From positions 1 through 64,000 of the forward strand of contig JAFGJM010000004.1 in assembly GCA_016929095.1 (NCBI GenBank): DNA of 64,000 bases, written 5' to 3'. The position numbers and the translations under genes were made by a program. Below, in pieces: positions 27,425-36,553 of the stretch (position 1 is its first letter; the number at the start of each line of letters is the position of its first letter). Below the pieces are notes generated by a model. The model was given only the letters and a program-made list of their open reading frames with translations. It ran no database searches and was not told the origin of the DNA. The stretch is from Anaerolineales bacterium. GTDB lineage: Bacteria; Chloroflexota; Anaerolineae; Anaerolineales; UBA4823.

Positions 27425-28282
27425 CTACATCTCCCTCAGTTTAGGATTGAATATTTCATCCAACCCCACATTGGTAATATACAACGCGCCAACGATGGCG
27501 GTAATTGCCAGCCCTGGCGGGACAAACCACCACCAGCTTCCGAGGATCAACGCGCTCCACAGCACCGCCATGTTCATCATCAAACCCAGGGAAATCGTGT
27601 TGGTTGGTCCAAGCCCAATGAAATCTAATGTGGCGGCGGTGAGGATTGCCCCGCCAAATTGGAGAATAAATACCAACAACAGGTAAGACATCATATTAGG
27701 GGCGATTTCTGAGAAAATGATCTTCAGTGGTTTCACGCCGCTTATTCTGGCCATATCCACAAAATCCCTGGAGCGTAAAGAAAACGTTTGGGCGCGTACC
27801 GCTCGGGCTGCCCAAGGCCAACATGTGAAACCGATGAACAAGCTTTCCACAAAAATTCCGCGAACTTTCAGGTAAGCAGCAATGATGAGCAAAACCGCCA
27901 GAGTAGGGATCACCAAAATGATATTGGTGAACATATTCAAGATTTCATCTACAATGCCGCCCCAATAACCGGCGACAAATCCGATCATTAATCCTAATAA
28001 TGTGCCCAAACCACCACCCACGATGCCGACAATAAATGTCGCTCTAAGCCCGTAAACCACCTGGGTAAATACATCCTCTCCGAAGGTGGTTGTGCCCAAC
28101 CAGTATTCACCGGATGGAGGAAAAGCACCAGAAGTCACAAAATCGTACGGATCATAAGGGGTTATCAACGGCCCGATGAAAGTGAGCAATATGAAGAAAA
28201 GAAGAATGGATACACCGATGCGTAACTTTATGTTGCGCAGTGCGAAATAGAGGATTTCATTTTTCTTAGTTTGGGTGGTCAT
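27425..28282 (-). CDS. Opp/Dpp-type ABC transporter permease (DppC/OppC-like)
   Basis: A 285-aa membrane protein with an N-terminal helix, the family segment PYDPYDFV near residue 50, GTTTFGEDVFTQVVYG, and the EAA loop RDFVDMARISGVKPLKIIF. GGAGAAAC precedes the ATG, which overlaps the upstream permease stop by 4 nt. It forms the channel with the DppB-like subunit. Confidence 0.88.
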   Translation of the reverse strand: MTTQTKKNEILYFALRNIKLRIGVSILLFFILLTFIGPLITPYDPYDFVTSGAFPPSGEYWLGTTTFGEDVFTQVVYGLRATFIVGIVGGGLGTLLGLMIGFVAGYWGGIVDEILNMFTNIILVIPTLAVLLIIAAYLKVRGIFVESLFIGFTCWPWAARAVRAQTFSLRSRDFVDMARISGVKPLKIIFSEIAPNMMSYLLLVFILQFGGAILTAATLDFIGLGPTNTISLGLMMNMAVLWSALILGSWWWFVPPGLAITAIVGALYITNVGLDEIFNPKLREM

Positions 28283-29271
28283 GCTGTTTCTCCTTGCATG
28301 CCAGCCCGCATTCTCGGGTCAACAAGGAGGTAAACGATATCGATGATGAAGTTCGCCATCAGCACACCGATAATGATGAATAAGAAACATCCTTGGAGAA
28401 GGAAATAATCTTCATTGTGGATGGCTTGCAGGATCAGGTAACCAATACCCGGGTAGGCAAACACTACTTCGGTAGCCAGGGCGCCGGCTACCACTTCTCC
28501 AAGCTTGAGTGCTAAACCGGTAATTTGTGGAAGGATGCCATTATTGAAGGCATATTTACGAATGAGTTTATTTGGAGCGCCAAGCGCTTTGAGGTAATTG
28601 GAATAGTCTGCTTCAAGCTCGTAAATGATCATATTGCGCATGCCAATTGCCCACCCGCCTAATTGCACAATGAAGAGGGAAAGGAAGGGTAAAACCCAAT
28701 GGGAAAATAAACTCCCAATAAATGCAAAAGAAAGATTCGGCCGCATGGCAAAGCTGTAGCCGCCGGCCAGGGGAAAGATACGAAAAACGATACAAAACGC
28801 CCAGGCTAATAGAATGCCGAGCCACATATAAGGCGTAGCTGAAAGGATATAACTGAACGGTAAAAGGGTATTATCGAGTCGTTTACTGCGGGCAGCAAAT
28901 GCCCCGAAGTTATTACCCACGATCCAACTCAGTAAAACGGATGGTATTAGTAGCGCCAAATCGTAGGGAACTGCCTTCATGATCACATCGGTGACCGGGG
29001 TGGGGAAAAGATAAATACTGATGCCTAGATCGCCCTGGAAAAGCGAGGTCCAAAAATTGAGATATTGTTTCCAGATGGGCATATCCAGGCCAAATACGCC
29101 CATGTAATAATCGTACATGGTCTGTACGGCGCTGCCACGTAAACCGGCACGCGAGATCAGGATATCGATGGGATTACCGGGCATGAACCTGGGAATGCAC
29201 CAATCCAGTGTCACCGCAATAAAAAACGTGAGCAGATAAATAAGAATTTTGCGCCTGAAGTAGCGTCCCAA
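28279..29271 (-). CDS. Opp/Dpp-type ABC transporter permease (DppB/OppB-like)
   Basis: A 330-aa inner-membrane protein with the start YFRRKILIYLLTFF, the segment FMPGNPID, the EAA-type loop NYLKALGAPNKLIRKYAF and the ending YLLVDPRMRAG found in DppB-type permeases. The start is a TTG with GGAGG just upstream. It is separated from the binding-protein gene by about 90 nt holding a stem-loop. Confidence 0.87.
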   Translation of the reverse strand: MGRYFRRKILIYLLTFFIAVTLDWCIPRFMPGNPIDILISRAGLRGSAVQTMYDYYMGVFGLDMPIWKQYLNFWTSLFQGDLGISIYLFPTPVTDVIMKAVPYDLALLIPSVLLSWIVGNNFGAFAARSKRLDNTLLPFSYILSATPYMWLGILLAWAFCIVFRIFPLAGGYSFAMRPNLSFAFIGSLFSHWVLPFLSLFIVQLGGWAIGMRNMIIYELEADYSNYLKALGAPNKLIRKYAFNNGILPQITGLALKLGEVVAGALATEVVFAYPGIGYLILQAIHNEDYFLLQGCFLFIIIGVLMANFIIDIVYLLVDPRMRAGMQGETA

Positions 29272-29297
29272 GGTGCCTCCAAATCTTGCGAGGGGAG

Positions 29298-29349
29298 ACT
29301 GCCCCTCCCCCCTTGATTGAAAAATGGAGAGGAAAGAAGGAGGGGCAGT
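29298..29349 (-). promoter_or_regulatory. Stem-loop after the cello-oligosaccharide binding-protein gene
   Basis: Perfect 11-bp arms ACTGCCCCTCC and GGAGGGGCAGT enclose 30 nt. On the minus strand it begins 11 nt after the stop codon of the binding-protein gene and precedes the first permease. Confidence 0.55.
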
Positions 29350-29360
29350 GAGTGATGAAA

Positions 29361-31184
29361 CTATTGACTTTCAGCCAGTTTTAAGTCGAGCAGCATCAAG
29401 CCAGAGGTCATATTCCAATAACCTCGCCAGGTGGCGGGGAGATAGTGGTTGTCGCCTTCGGCTGCCGACGGCCAACCTGTCCAGACTTTGGTGCTGGTTT
29501 GCGCCCACAATCCGTTATACCACAATGGGATGGTAGGCAGGTCGGTGAGGGTAATCCGTTGCAGTTGTGAAGTGATGGCTTTGATGCTTTCATCATCGCC
29601 AACTTTTACCTGATCGAGCTGGTCAACCAGGTCGAAAGCTTCCTGATTGTCATAGCGACCGTAGTTACCCCATTGCGCTGTTTCGATGGTTTCCAACGGG
29701 TGCTGGAATATCCACATGTAGTATGAATATACGGTGCTGCTTAATTGCGCTTCGTTACGGATGGACATATCGAGAGTGCCCTTGAGCAGGGAATCGAGCC
29801 AGCCACCATAATCGGGATATTCGGGGGTTACTTTAATGCCGATTGCTTCGGCGTTCCGGGAGATGATCTGAATAGCTGCCATCCAGTCGGTCCACCCACT
29901 GGGGCAGGTGATCTTCAGATCGATCTTGGAGCCATCCAGGGCTTCGAGGAAACCATCGCCATCGGCGTCTTTATATCCCGCATCGGCCAGAATTTGTTTG
30001 GCTTTTTCTGGATCGTAGGACCAACCCAGTTCATCAACGACGGCTTGATCGACGTATTTTTCCCAAGAAGGCATTAACCCGGTCGGATCGGAAGCTTTGA
30101 CCAATCCGGCGTAATCATTTTGAACGATGTCATCGACATTGATCGCATATGCCATTGCCCGGCGGAAGTTGACATCATCCATGGGCGCTTTTTTCAGGTT
30201 GAAGATCAACTGAACGGTGTTGGCAGGGATCATGTAAGGCGCTTCGGGGTAGTAGGTTTTTATGCCATAGCCGCCTTGAACCAGGGAGGCTACGCCAGGC
30301 AGGAAGTTGTTATCCAGGTCGATGCCGCCTTGCAGAACCAAGCCTAAGCCGACATTGTTGCTGGGAACCACGATATCGACAATGTATTTCGGGGCGGGGG
30401 ATTTGCCAAATACATCAATACCCCACCATTCATCATTGCGTACCAACACAGCGCGGTCCTGATCCATTAACTCTGCCAGGTACATACCGCTGCCAACCGG
30501 ATCCTCGTTGGCGCCGCCGGTGATATCTTCAGCGCTCATGCCTTCCCAGAGATGCTTTGGAACGATAGGTGTCTGGTACATGAAGTAGAAACCAACTTCC
30601 TGATAGGGGGGATTTTCACCAAATTTGAAATCCAGGGTGAGATCATCGACTTTATCAATCGATTGTAAGGATTTCCACATGTTTTGGAAATTCAAACCGG
30701 CTTTGTAAGCCCCATTGGGATCTGCAAGCTCGATGGTGAACTTGACATCTTCGGCGGTCATGGGAGTGCCATCCGTCCAGGTAAGTCCATCGCGCAGCTT
30801 AACTTCCCAAGTTGTATCGTCGATCCATTCAGCCGATTCTGCCAGCCAGGGGCTGAAGGTGTCGGTTAATGGGTCGTATATGAACAGGGTTTCATAAATC
30901 AAACCCACCGTACCCACCGAATAACCTCCGCCATTCCAGGGATTCCAGTTTGAAGGAGGTCCCCATTGGACGCCGGTTGTATAAAGGGTCTCATTGCGAG
31001 GATAAGCTTCGGCAGAAGGCATAGGAGTAGCCTCAACAATGACTTCCACTTCTTTGGTTTCGATAACCGTTTTTTCAACCTCCACAGTCTGAACGACAAC
31101 TTGTGGGGTAGGTGTGGCGCAGCCAGTTAAAAGCAGGCTGGCAAGCATCATGAGACTTAGGGCGGTAATAACAAACTTACGCAT
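29361..31184 (-). CDS. Family 5 substrate-binding lipoprotein, predicted cello-oligosaccharide-binding
   Basis: A 607-aa extracellular solute-binding protein of the oligopeptide/nickel type (SBP_bac_5). The lipoprotein signal ends in LLTGC with Cys22, followed by a Thr/Val/Glu-rich spacer. WEVKLRDGLTWTDGTPMTAEDVKFT is present as two adjacent conserved blocks of the family. Members such as the Thermotoga CbtA bind cellobiose and other beta-glucan oligosaccharides rather than peptides. The operon partner cellobiose phosphorylase and the CelR-type operator upstream support that here (inference). AAGGAG precedes the ATG. Confidence 0.82.
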   Translation of the reverse strand: MRKFVITALSLMMLASLLLTGCATPTPQVVVQTVEVEKTVIETKEVEVIVEATPMPSAEAYPRNETLYTTGVQWGPPSNWNPWNGGGYSVGTVGLIYETLFIYDPLTDTFSPWLAESAEWIDDTTWEVKLRDGLTWTDGTPMTAEDVKFTIELADPNGAYKAGLNFQNMWKSLQSIDKVDDLTLDFKFGENPPYQEVGFYFMYQTPIVPKHLWEGMSAEDITGGANEDPVGSGMYLAELMDQDRAVLVRNDEWWGIDVFGKSPAPKYIVDIVVPSNNVGLGLVLQGGIDLDNNFLPGVASLVQGGYGIKTYYPEAPYMIPANTVQLIFNLKKAPMDDVNFRRAMAYAINVDDIVQNDYAGLVKASDPTGLMPSWEKYVDQAVVDELGWSYDPEKAKQILADAGYKDADGDGFLEALDGSKIDLKITCPSGWTDWMAAIQIISRNAEAIGIKVTPEYPDYGGWLDSLLKGTLDMSIRNEAQLSSTVYSYYMWIFQHPLETIETAQWGNYGRYDNQEAFDLVDQLDQVKVGDDESIKAITSQLQRITLTDLPTIPLWYNGLWAQTSTKVWTGWPSAAEGDNHYLPATWRGYWNMTSGLMLLDLKLAESQ

Positions 31185-31260
31185 GTTCTTTCTCCTTTTA
31201 TGATTTTAAATCACCAGAAAATGATATGGAATACCCGTGAAAAAAAAGAACTAACCCAAC

Positions 31261-31269
31261 CCACCTCCT
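31261..31269 (-). promoter_or_regulatory. Unattached Shine-Dalgarno sequence in the leader of the binding-protein gene
   Basis: On the minus strand AGGAGGTGG lies 76 nt upstream of the ATG at 31184, which has its own AAGGAG. Only a two-codon frame (TTG GGT TAG) follows it. Confidence 0.35.
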
Positions 31270-31299
31270 CCCATCGATTGAATTGTAGGAATGGGGCGC

Positions 31300-31313
31300 T
31301 GAGAGCGCTCCCA
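31300..31313. promoter_or_regulatory. CelR/CebR-type operator before the cello-oligosaccharide importer operon
   Basis: TGAGAGCGCTCCCA matches 13 of 14 bases of TGGGAGCGCTCCCA, the operator of the cellobiose repressors CelR (Thermobifida) and CebR (Streptomyces). It lies between the end of the LacI gene and the start of the binding-protein gene, upstream of the whole importer and GH94 operon. Confidence 0.8.
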
Positions 31314-31350
31314 TTTGGCTTAAAAAAATATGGCTTTCATTCATGTCTAT

Positions 31351-32373
31351 TTATCGCCTCCTGGATGCCCCGCACGAGTCGCGAATGATCAATTCTGTTT
31401 CCATGATAACCCGGCGCGGTGGCGTAATTCCGTTTTCTATCACATCAAGCAAAATCTCAACCGCTTTGATACCAAATTGGTACACAGGCTGGCGCATGGT
31501 GGTCAGGCGCGGTTCCGGCAATGTCGCCAGAGGCAGATCGTCAAATCCGACAAAGGCAATATCCTCCGGTACGCGTAAACCGGTCTCCCGCACAGCGCGC
31601 ATGGCGCCGAGCGCCATTGTATCCGAACCGGCAAATACGGCATCGGGTTTGTGGGGTAACATACGCTGCATGGCATAATAACCACCGGCTTCTGTGAAAT
31701 CACCCTCTACGATTAATGATTCATCGATATCCCGGCCGCGTTCAATCAGGGCTTTGATGTAACCTTCCTGACGGTCGAGAGACACGGTTCGGGTGGGTAC
31801 GCCGGTGATGGTACCGATTCGTTTATATCCCAGGCGTATTAAATGGCTGACTGCGATGAACGCCGAATTGGTATTGTCTACATCGATATAACTGACATTT
31901 TTATTGGAAAAAGGGCGGCCGATTATGACCAGGGGTATATTCGAACGAATCAGTTGGTCGGCTAATTGATCGCCGATTTGATCGGATTGTAAAAGCACCC
32001 CATCCAGCAGGCCTTTGCGGGAAACCCGCGGATATATTTTTTCTTCGTCTTCTTTTGTCCCGATCAGGAAGAGACTCAAGGTGTAGTTATGTTGGTTACA
32101 AGCCTGGGCGATTCCCTGGGTGAGGCGGGGGAAGTAGGGATCAGTGAAGAAGGAGCTGACATTGCGAGGCAGCACCAAACCCACCATCCATGAGTGTTGG
32201 GAAGCCAGGGAGCGGGCCGCGGCGTGGGGCTGGTACCCGGTGGATTGGATGACCTCTTTAACACGCTCGCGGACATCTTCACGTACATTGGGGTGATCGT
32301 TGACCACCCGTGAGACGGTGGAACGAGAAACCCCGGCCTTTTTGGCGATATCTTCAAGCGTTAGATCTGACAC
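31351..32373 (-). CDS. celR: LacI-family regulator, CelR/CebR-like (cellobiose-responsive)
   Basis: A 340-aa LacI repressor with the helix-turn-helix LEDIAKKAGVSRSTVSRVVN at the N-terminus, hinge HAAARSLASQ and a sugar-sensing domain. The start is taken as the GTG at 32373, directly before SDLTLEDIA. A longer frame reaches an ATG at 32445, but its extra 24 residues are not LacI-like and would run through the operator at 32431-32444. The gene lies between the cello-oligosaccharide importer operon and a divergent GH130 gene, and a CelR-type operator accompanies all three units. Cellobiose as effector is inferred from the operator sequence and the neighbours. Confidence 0.85.
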   Translation of the reverse strand: MSDLTLEDIAKKAGVSRSTVSRVVNDHPNVREDVRERVKEVIQSTGYQPHAAARSLASQHSWMVGLVLPRNVSSFFTDPYFPRLTQGIAQACNQHNYTLSLFLIGTKEDEEKIYPRVSRKGLLDGVLLQSDQIGDQLADQLIRSNIPLVIIGRPFSNKNVSYIDVDNTNSAFIAVSHLIRLGYKRIGTITGVPTRTVSLDRQEGYIKALIERGRDIDESLIVEGDFTEAGGYYAMQRMLPHKPDAVFAGSDTMALGAMRAVRETGLRVPEDIAFVGFDDLPLATLPEPRLTTMRQPVYQFGIKAVEILLDVIENGITPPRRVIMETELIIRDSCGASRRR

Positions 32374-32430
32374 CAGGCGACCCCAATCCAGAAGAAACCA
32401 TACTAGATAACCGATGCGCCACCCAAAACC

Positions 32431-32444
32431 TGGAAGCGCTCCCA
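32431..32444. promoter_or_regulatory. CelR/CebR-type operator before the regulator gene
   Basis: TGGAAGCGCTCCCA matches 13 of 14 bases of the CelR/CebR operator. It lies 57-70 nt upstream of the GTG start of the LacI gene, which suggests autoregulation. Confidence 0.75.
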
Positions 32445-32615
32445 ACCGCTATATTTCATTATACATAGGATCAAACCAAAGTCAATACCCAATTTCGAAT
32501 TGGGGATATAAGTTACGCCGGTTTTGGTGTAAAATCGTTCTGGTTTTTTGAAATATCTTCAAAAAAACGATAAGATTGCATCATAATTCAGTAAAACAGC
32601 TATCAAAAAATGATA

Positions 32616-32663
32616 TATAATGGTATATAGAAGAATACAATCGTGATAAAAAGAGCGCTCTCA
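32616..32663 (+). promoter_or_regulatory. Promoter with CelR-like operator before the GH130 gene
   Basis: A consensus TATAAT (32616-32621) has a weak -35 (AAAACA at 32593-32598, 17 nt away). About 29 nt further on, GAGCGCTC (32653-32660) sits in a 14-nt site matching the CelR operator at 10 positions. The symmetric 8-bp core is intact. Confidence 0.55.
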
Positions 32664-32739
32664 ATTAACTTCGCATAATTACCTTTTGATAGCAATCTTT
32701 ATCGCGGTGTACATGATCAGGATGTGGAGTGACCATGTA

Positions 32740-33702
32740 ATGCAAACCTCATTTCTACCCAATATCCCCTGGGAGGAACGTCCGGCTGAATGTTCGGATG
32801 TGGTGTGGAGATACAGTAAAAACCCAATTATCCCGCGCGATTTTATACCCTCATCGAACAGTATTTTTAACAGCGCAGTGGTGCCCTTCAATGGAAGGTA
32901 CGCGGGCGTTTTTCGCTGCGATAACAAGAAGCGCGAGATGAATATCCACCGCGGCTTTAGTGAAGACGGTATCCGTTGGGTGTTGGATAACGATCCAATC
33001 AAATGGCAATACGATGACCCTGAACTCGGGTGTTTCCAATACCGCTATGATCCGCGTGTGGTATGGATCGAAGATCGTTATTACATTACCTGGTGCAACG
33101 GATATCACGGTCCGACCATCGGCATCGGTTATTCCTACAATTTTGAACAGTTTTATTTTCTCGAAAATGCCTTATTGCCTTTTAACCGCAATGGGGTGCT
33201 TTTTCCCCGCAAGATCAGAGGCGCTTATGTGATGCTTAACCGCCCCAGCGATAACGGGCATACGCCGTTTGGGGATATTTTCCTCAGCCAATCACCGGAT
33301 TTGATCCACTGGGGCAGGCACCGTTTCGTAATGGGCGTGAAGAATGGCTGGGAAAGCACCAAGATCGGCGCCGGCCCGATTCCCATTGAAACACCCGATG
33401 GCTGGTTGTTGTTCTACCACGGTGTATTGACCTCGTGCAACGGGTTTGTGTATAGCTTTGGCGCGGCGCTGCTGGATTTGGAGCATCCCTGGAAAATCAT
33501 CGCACGCGGTGGCCCTTATTTATTATCTCCGCAAAGGGAATACGAATGCGTGGGCGATGTGCCGAATGTGATTTTTCCTTGCGCTGCGCTGTTCGATCAA
33601 CCCAGCGGACGGATTGCGTTATATTATGGCGGAGCAGATACGGTGACTTGTTTGGCGTTTTGCAGGATGGATGAGGTGTTGGCGTTTGTTAAAAAGAGTT
33701 GA
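32740..33702 (+). CDS. GH130 family beta-mannoside (or related) phosphorylase
   Basis: A 320-aa cytoplasmic enzyme of the five-bladed GH130 phosphorylases, which split beta-mannosides with phosphate to mannose 1-phosphate. Characteristic blocks are [16 protein letters not shown], the probable catalytic Asp104 in [27 protein letters not shown] and WLLFYHGV. The start at 32740 has GGAG 10 nt upstream; a longer frame from 32686 looks non-coding at its N-terminus. The length and motifs fit oligosaccharide or disaccharide phosphorylases, but the linkage cannot be told. The CelR-like operator suggests it acts with the cellodextrin system, perhaps on mannosyl-glucose from glucomannan (inference). 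Confidence 0.82.
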   Translation: MQTSFLPNIPWEERPAECSDVVWRYSKNPIIPRDFIPSSNSIFNSAVVPFNGRYAGVFRCDNKKREMNIHRGFSEDGIRWVLDNDPIKWQYDDPELGCFQYRYDPRVVWIEDRYYITWCNGYHGPTIGIGYSYNFEQFYFLENALLPFNRNGVLFPRKIRGAYVMLNRPSDNGHTPFGDIFLSQSPDLIHWGRHRFVMGVKNGWESTKIGAGPIPIETPDGWLLFYHGVLTSCNGFVYSFGAALLDLEHPWKIIARGGPYLLSPQREYECVGDVPNVIFPCAALFDQPSGRIALYYGGADTVTCLAFCRMDEVLAFVKKS

Positions 33703-33921
33703 AAAAATTTATGAGGAAAATAGGAATTATTGGAAGTCAGGAAATTATTAAAAACCAATGCCTCTCACCACTCTCAAGTTACTATTCACTCTATACTTTT
33801 CACTTCCCTTCAGGCTATCTTGTTTCAAAACCAATTTCCATCCATACCAGTTAATGATAAAATCTTAATGTTACGTTGATCGATAATTATTTACCCATGT
33901 CGTATAAAAAAGGAGAAACCA

Positions 33922-34146
33922 ATGGCAATTACCCTTGACTCAACCTTAGGTGAATTATTGAAAGATCCCCAAGCCAAAGCTGTATTGGATCAATATCTCC
34001 CCGGCGCCTCCACCAACCCAATGGTAACAATGGCGGCGGGAATGTCATTAAAATCAATTGTTGCCATGCCGCAAGCTGCGCAATTGGGTTTTACCAAAGA
34101 AGTGGCAGAGCAAATCATCGCCGAAGTCAACAAACATGTTAAATAG
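33922..34146 (+). CDS. Small 74-aa predicted helical protein, function unknown
   Basis: AAGGAG precedes an ATG opening a well-formed 74-codon gene. The product starts with ITLDSTLGELLKDPQAKAV and continues with a proline-containing turn (YLPGASTNPM) and two further helices; it has no cysteines, signal peptide or membrane segment. It looks like a stand-alone version of a small helical domain found at the ends of some larger proteins, with a weak likeness to DUF1858 (start and spacing only). A strong terminator follows, so it may be monocistronic. I see nothing coding in 33703-33921. Confidence 0.6.
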   Translation: MAITLDSTLGELLKDPQAKAVLDQYLPGASTNPMVTMAAGMSLKSIVAMPQAAQLGFTKEVAEQIIAEVNKHVK

Positions 34147-34201
34147 GACCAAACAACAAGAAATATTAAATCTGTAACAATTTGATTTTGACAGTAAAAT
34201 G

Positions 34202-34239
34202 GGATGACGAGATCGGATAAAATTCGATCTCGTCATTCC
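34202..34239 (+). terminator. Terminator after the 74-aa protein gene
   Basis: Arms GG-ATGACGAGATCG and CGATCTCGTCATTCC pair over 14 bp with one bulged base around a 9-nt loop; TGTTTTGTG follows. The rest of 34240-34483 holds no gene I can support. Confidence 0.75.
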
Positions 34240-34483
34240 ATGTTTTGTGAATATTATAAACTGAACCAATTACAAGCAAAATTCTAAATGGGGAAAGGCT
34301 AACCATTATAGCCAATGTCAAGACATCGAAGCATCATGAAAGATGAATTGGGTTAAGGGAGGAGAATAGATATAACAGTCACAAAAGCTGCACACTGTTT
34401 AATCAAACCATTATTTCTTCCAACGCTTTATATTTATTGTTTATTATGTATAGGTGTTTGTTGGAAGTGGGCACGCATATATT

Positions 34484-36529
34484 ATGATCATTTACTTTTT
34501 CTCTGGTCTCGCTTTTACCGGTTTAGGATTGGCTGTTTTTTTACAGCTCCGCCGGGGAAGTGATTTCCCCCTCTATAAACTGCTCCCCTGGTTAGCAGCT
34601 TTTGGAATCTCCAGCGGCGCTGGTGGTTGGGTGGAAATGTTTTTAGTCGGCGAGACCAACCCTGATGTTATCCAAATTCTTGAGGTTTTCAGGGTGGTAC
34701 TCCAAATTACATCGGGCTTATTGCTTTTGATTTTCGGTTGGGGAATTTTCGCCAAAATTACACCTCTTCCTCCCTGGTCGATCTTTATTCCTGGCATCTT
34801 TATTGTTCCGGTAGCGTATGTCATTACCTATGCATTATCGACCTTCATAACACCCTCCCCTATTGAGATCCCAATCGATATTTGGACACGCTATCTGTTC
34901 TACCTGCCGGGCAGCATCCTGGCTGGCGTGGGATTTTTGCGCCAATGGAGTGTGCAGCGGCAACAAGGGTATTCAGATGTCGCCAGTCTGATGTTAGGTG
35001 CAGGCTTGGCCTTTTTATTTGAAGCCTTCGTGATGGGGCTGGTTGTGCCGGCTGCCCCCTATGGCCCGGCTTCGTATTACAACTACGACCGGGTGGCTTA
35101 CAATGCCTTTGCCTCAAAAAGCATGCAAATACAGCCTTACGGTCTGATAGCCTGGCTTGATTACCAGCGGGTGTTGGAGGTTACTGGTTTACCGATTCAA
35201 TTTTGGCGTATGCTTTCGGCAATTGCCGTTACAGGTTTTGTGGTGCGCGGATTGGATGTTTTCGAAGCCATTCAAAGACGCTTGGTGCAATCCCTGCAAG
35301 ACGAGCGTGATCGGGCTCAAAAAACGGCAATCAGTGCTCAAATTGCTGCCCGTCATACGGCTGAAAGCTGGAGTGACGCCCTGGTCCGGATTAGCAGCCG
35401 GATAGCGGAGCTTGAGGATGTGGATCGCATCCTCTTGTATATTGTCGAAAGCGCCTGTCCGCTTTTGACCGCCGATTTCATTGGATTAGCTCTGGTCAAC
35501 GAAGATACGACTCAGTTGATGCTTAAATATTTTTCATCACCCGATCGATCCGAGTTGGTGGATACATTAATACCCATAGAGAATTCGTTGATTATGGGTG
35601 TACTGATTTTTCAATCCAGTTACCGGTCTTTAGCAGGGGAGATGCCAGAAAACTTATCCGGCATTGTATTTAATACACAGAATCAAGCCAATTCATTGGC
35701 TGCTGTCCCGCTAAACCTGGACGCACGCACTGTCGGGGTGTTGTGGGCAGCGCGGTTTGAGCACCAGGTTTTCTCGGATACTGACTTGATCTGGATGGAA
35801 TGCCTTGCCGACCAGGTAATGATCGCCATCAAACATGGTTTGATGACCGCCCAATTACAAACGCTTTCGATCACTGAAGAACGTTCCCGTATTGCGCGTG
35901 AGATGCACGATGGATTAGCTCAAGTATTGGGTTATATGAATCTACAGGTGCAAACCCTGGAAGCTTTTCTAAAGCAGGGTAAATTGGAAAAGCTGCAGAT
36001 AAAATTGGATCAAATGCGGGAAGCCGTACAGGCTGCTCATGCGGATGTACGGGAGAACATACTAAGTCTGCGTACTACTCTGGCAAATGAAACGGGTTTG
36101 ATACCGGCTATCGAAGAATATCTTGAAGAGTTCAGTTTTCAAACGAAAATCGAAACGCATTTCGATAACCAGGTGGGTGACCAACTCAACCTGGCGTCTA
36201 TCGCAGAAGTCCAACTGGTGTGCATATTGCAGGAAGCCTTAGCCAATGTTCGGAAGCACGCAAAAGCATTAAATGTTTTCGTCATCATTAAACAACAATC
36301 GGAAGGAGATAATCCGTGTGTATTTCTGACAATCAAAGATGATGGCATCGGGTTTGTTCCAGCCAGGCAAACACGAAGTTTCGGTTTGCAAACGATGAGT
36401 GAACGAGCGCAGAGTGTGGGTGGAACTTTGTTAGTATGGTCAGATCCGGGTAAAGGCTCTCGAGTGGAATGTTGTATACCTTGCCTGCATCGAGAGCAGT
36501 TACAGAAAACCATTTCATTTTTGAAATAA
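34484..36529 (+). CDS. Membrane sensor histidine kinase (NarX/LiaS-type, HisKA_3)
   Basis: A 681-aa kinase. Residues 1 to about 265 hold some six or seven membrane segments without a recognised extracellular domain, followed by a coiled stretch and a GAF-like domain (about 300-450). A HisKA_3 dimerisation segment with the phosphorylated His475 in REMHDGLAQVLG follows. The ATPase part has an N-box in QEALANVRKHA, DDGIGF and GLQTMSERA. An ATG at 34484 is used; a GTG at 34454 would add 10 residues, and neither has a strong ribosome site. Its partner is the NarL-type regulator at 37501, with a DmsC-like gene in between, which points to sensing linked to the anaerobic respiratory operon downstream. 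Confidence 0.85.
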   Translation: MIIYFFSGLAFTGLGLAVFLQLRRGSDFPLYKLLPWLAAFGISSGAGGWVEMFLVGETNPDVIQILEVFRVVLQITSGLLLLIFGWGIFAKITPLPPWSIFIPGIFIVPVAYVITYALSTFITPSPIEIPIDIWTRYLFYLPGSILAGVGFLRQWSVQRQQGYSDVASLMLGAGLAFLFEAFVMGLVVPAAPYGPASYYNYDRVAYNAFASKSMQIQPYGLIAWLDYQRVLEVTGLPIQFWRMLSAIAVTGFVVRGLDVFEAIQRRLVQSLQDERDRAQKTAISAQIAARHTAESWSDALVRISSRIAELEDVDRILLYIVESACPLLTADFIGLALVNEDTTQLMLKYFSSPDRSELVDTLIPIENSLIMGVLIFQSSYRSLAGEMPENLSGIVFNTQNQANSLAAVPLNLDARTVGVLWAARFEHQVFSDTDLIWMECLADQVMIAIKHGLMTAQLQTLSITEERSRIAREMHDGLAQVLGYMNLQVQTLEAFLKQGKLEKLQIKLDQMREAVQAAHADVRENILSLRTTLANETGLIPAIEEYLEEFSFQTKIETHFDNQVGDQLNLASIAEVQLVCILQEALANVRKHAKALNVFVIIKQQSEGDNPCVFLTIKDDGIGFVPARQTRSFGLQTMSERAQSVGGTLLVWSDPGKGSRVECCIPCLHREQLQKTISFLK

Positions 36530-36553
36530 ACCTGGATAAGGTGACGTGAATCT

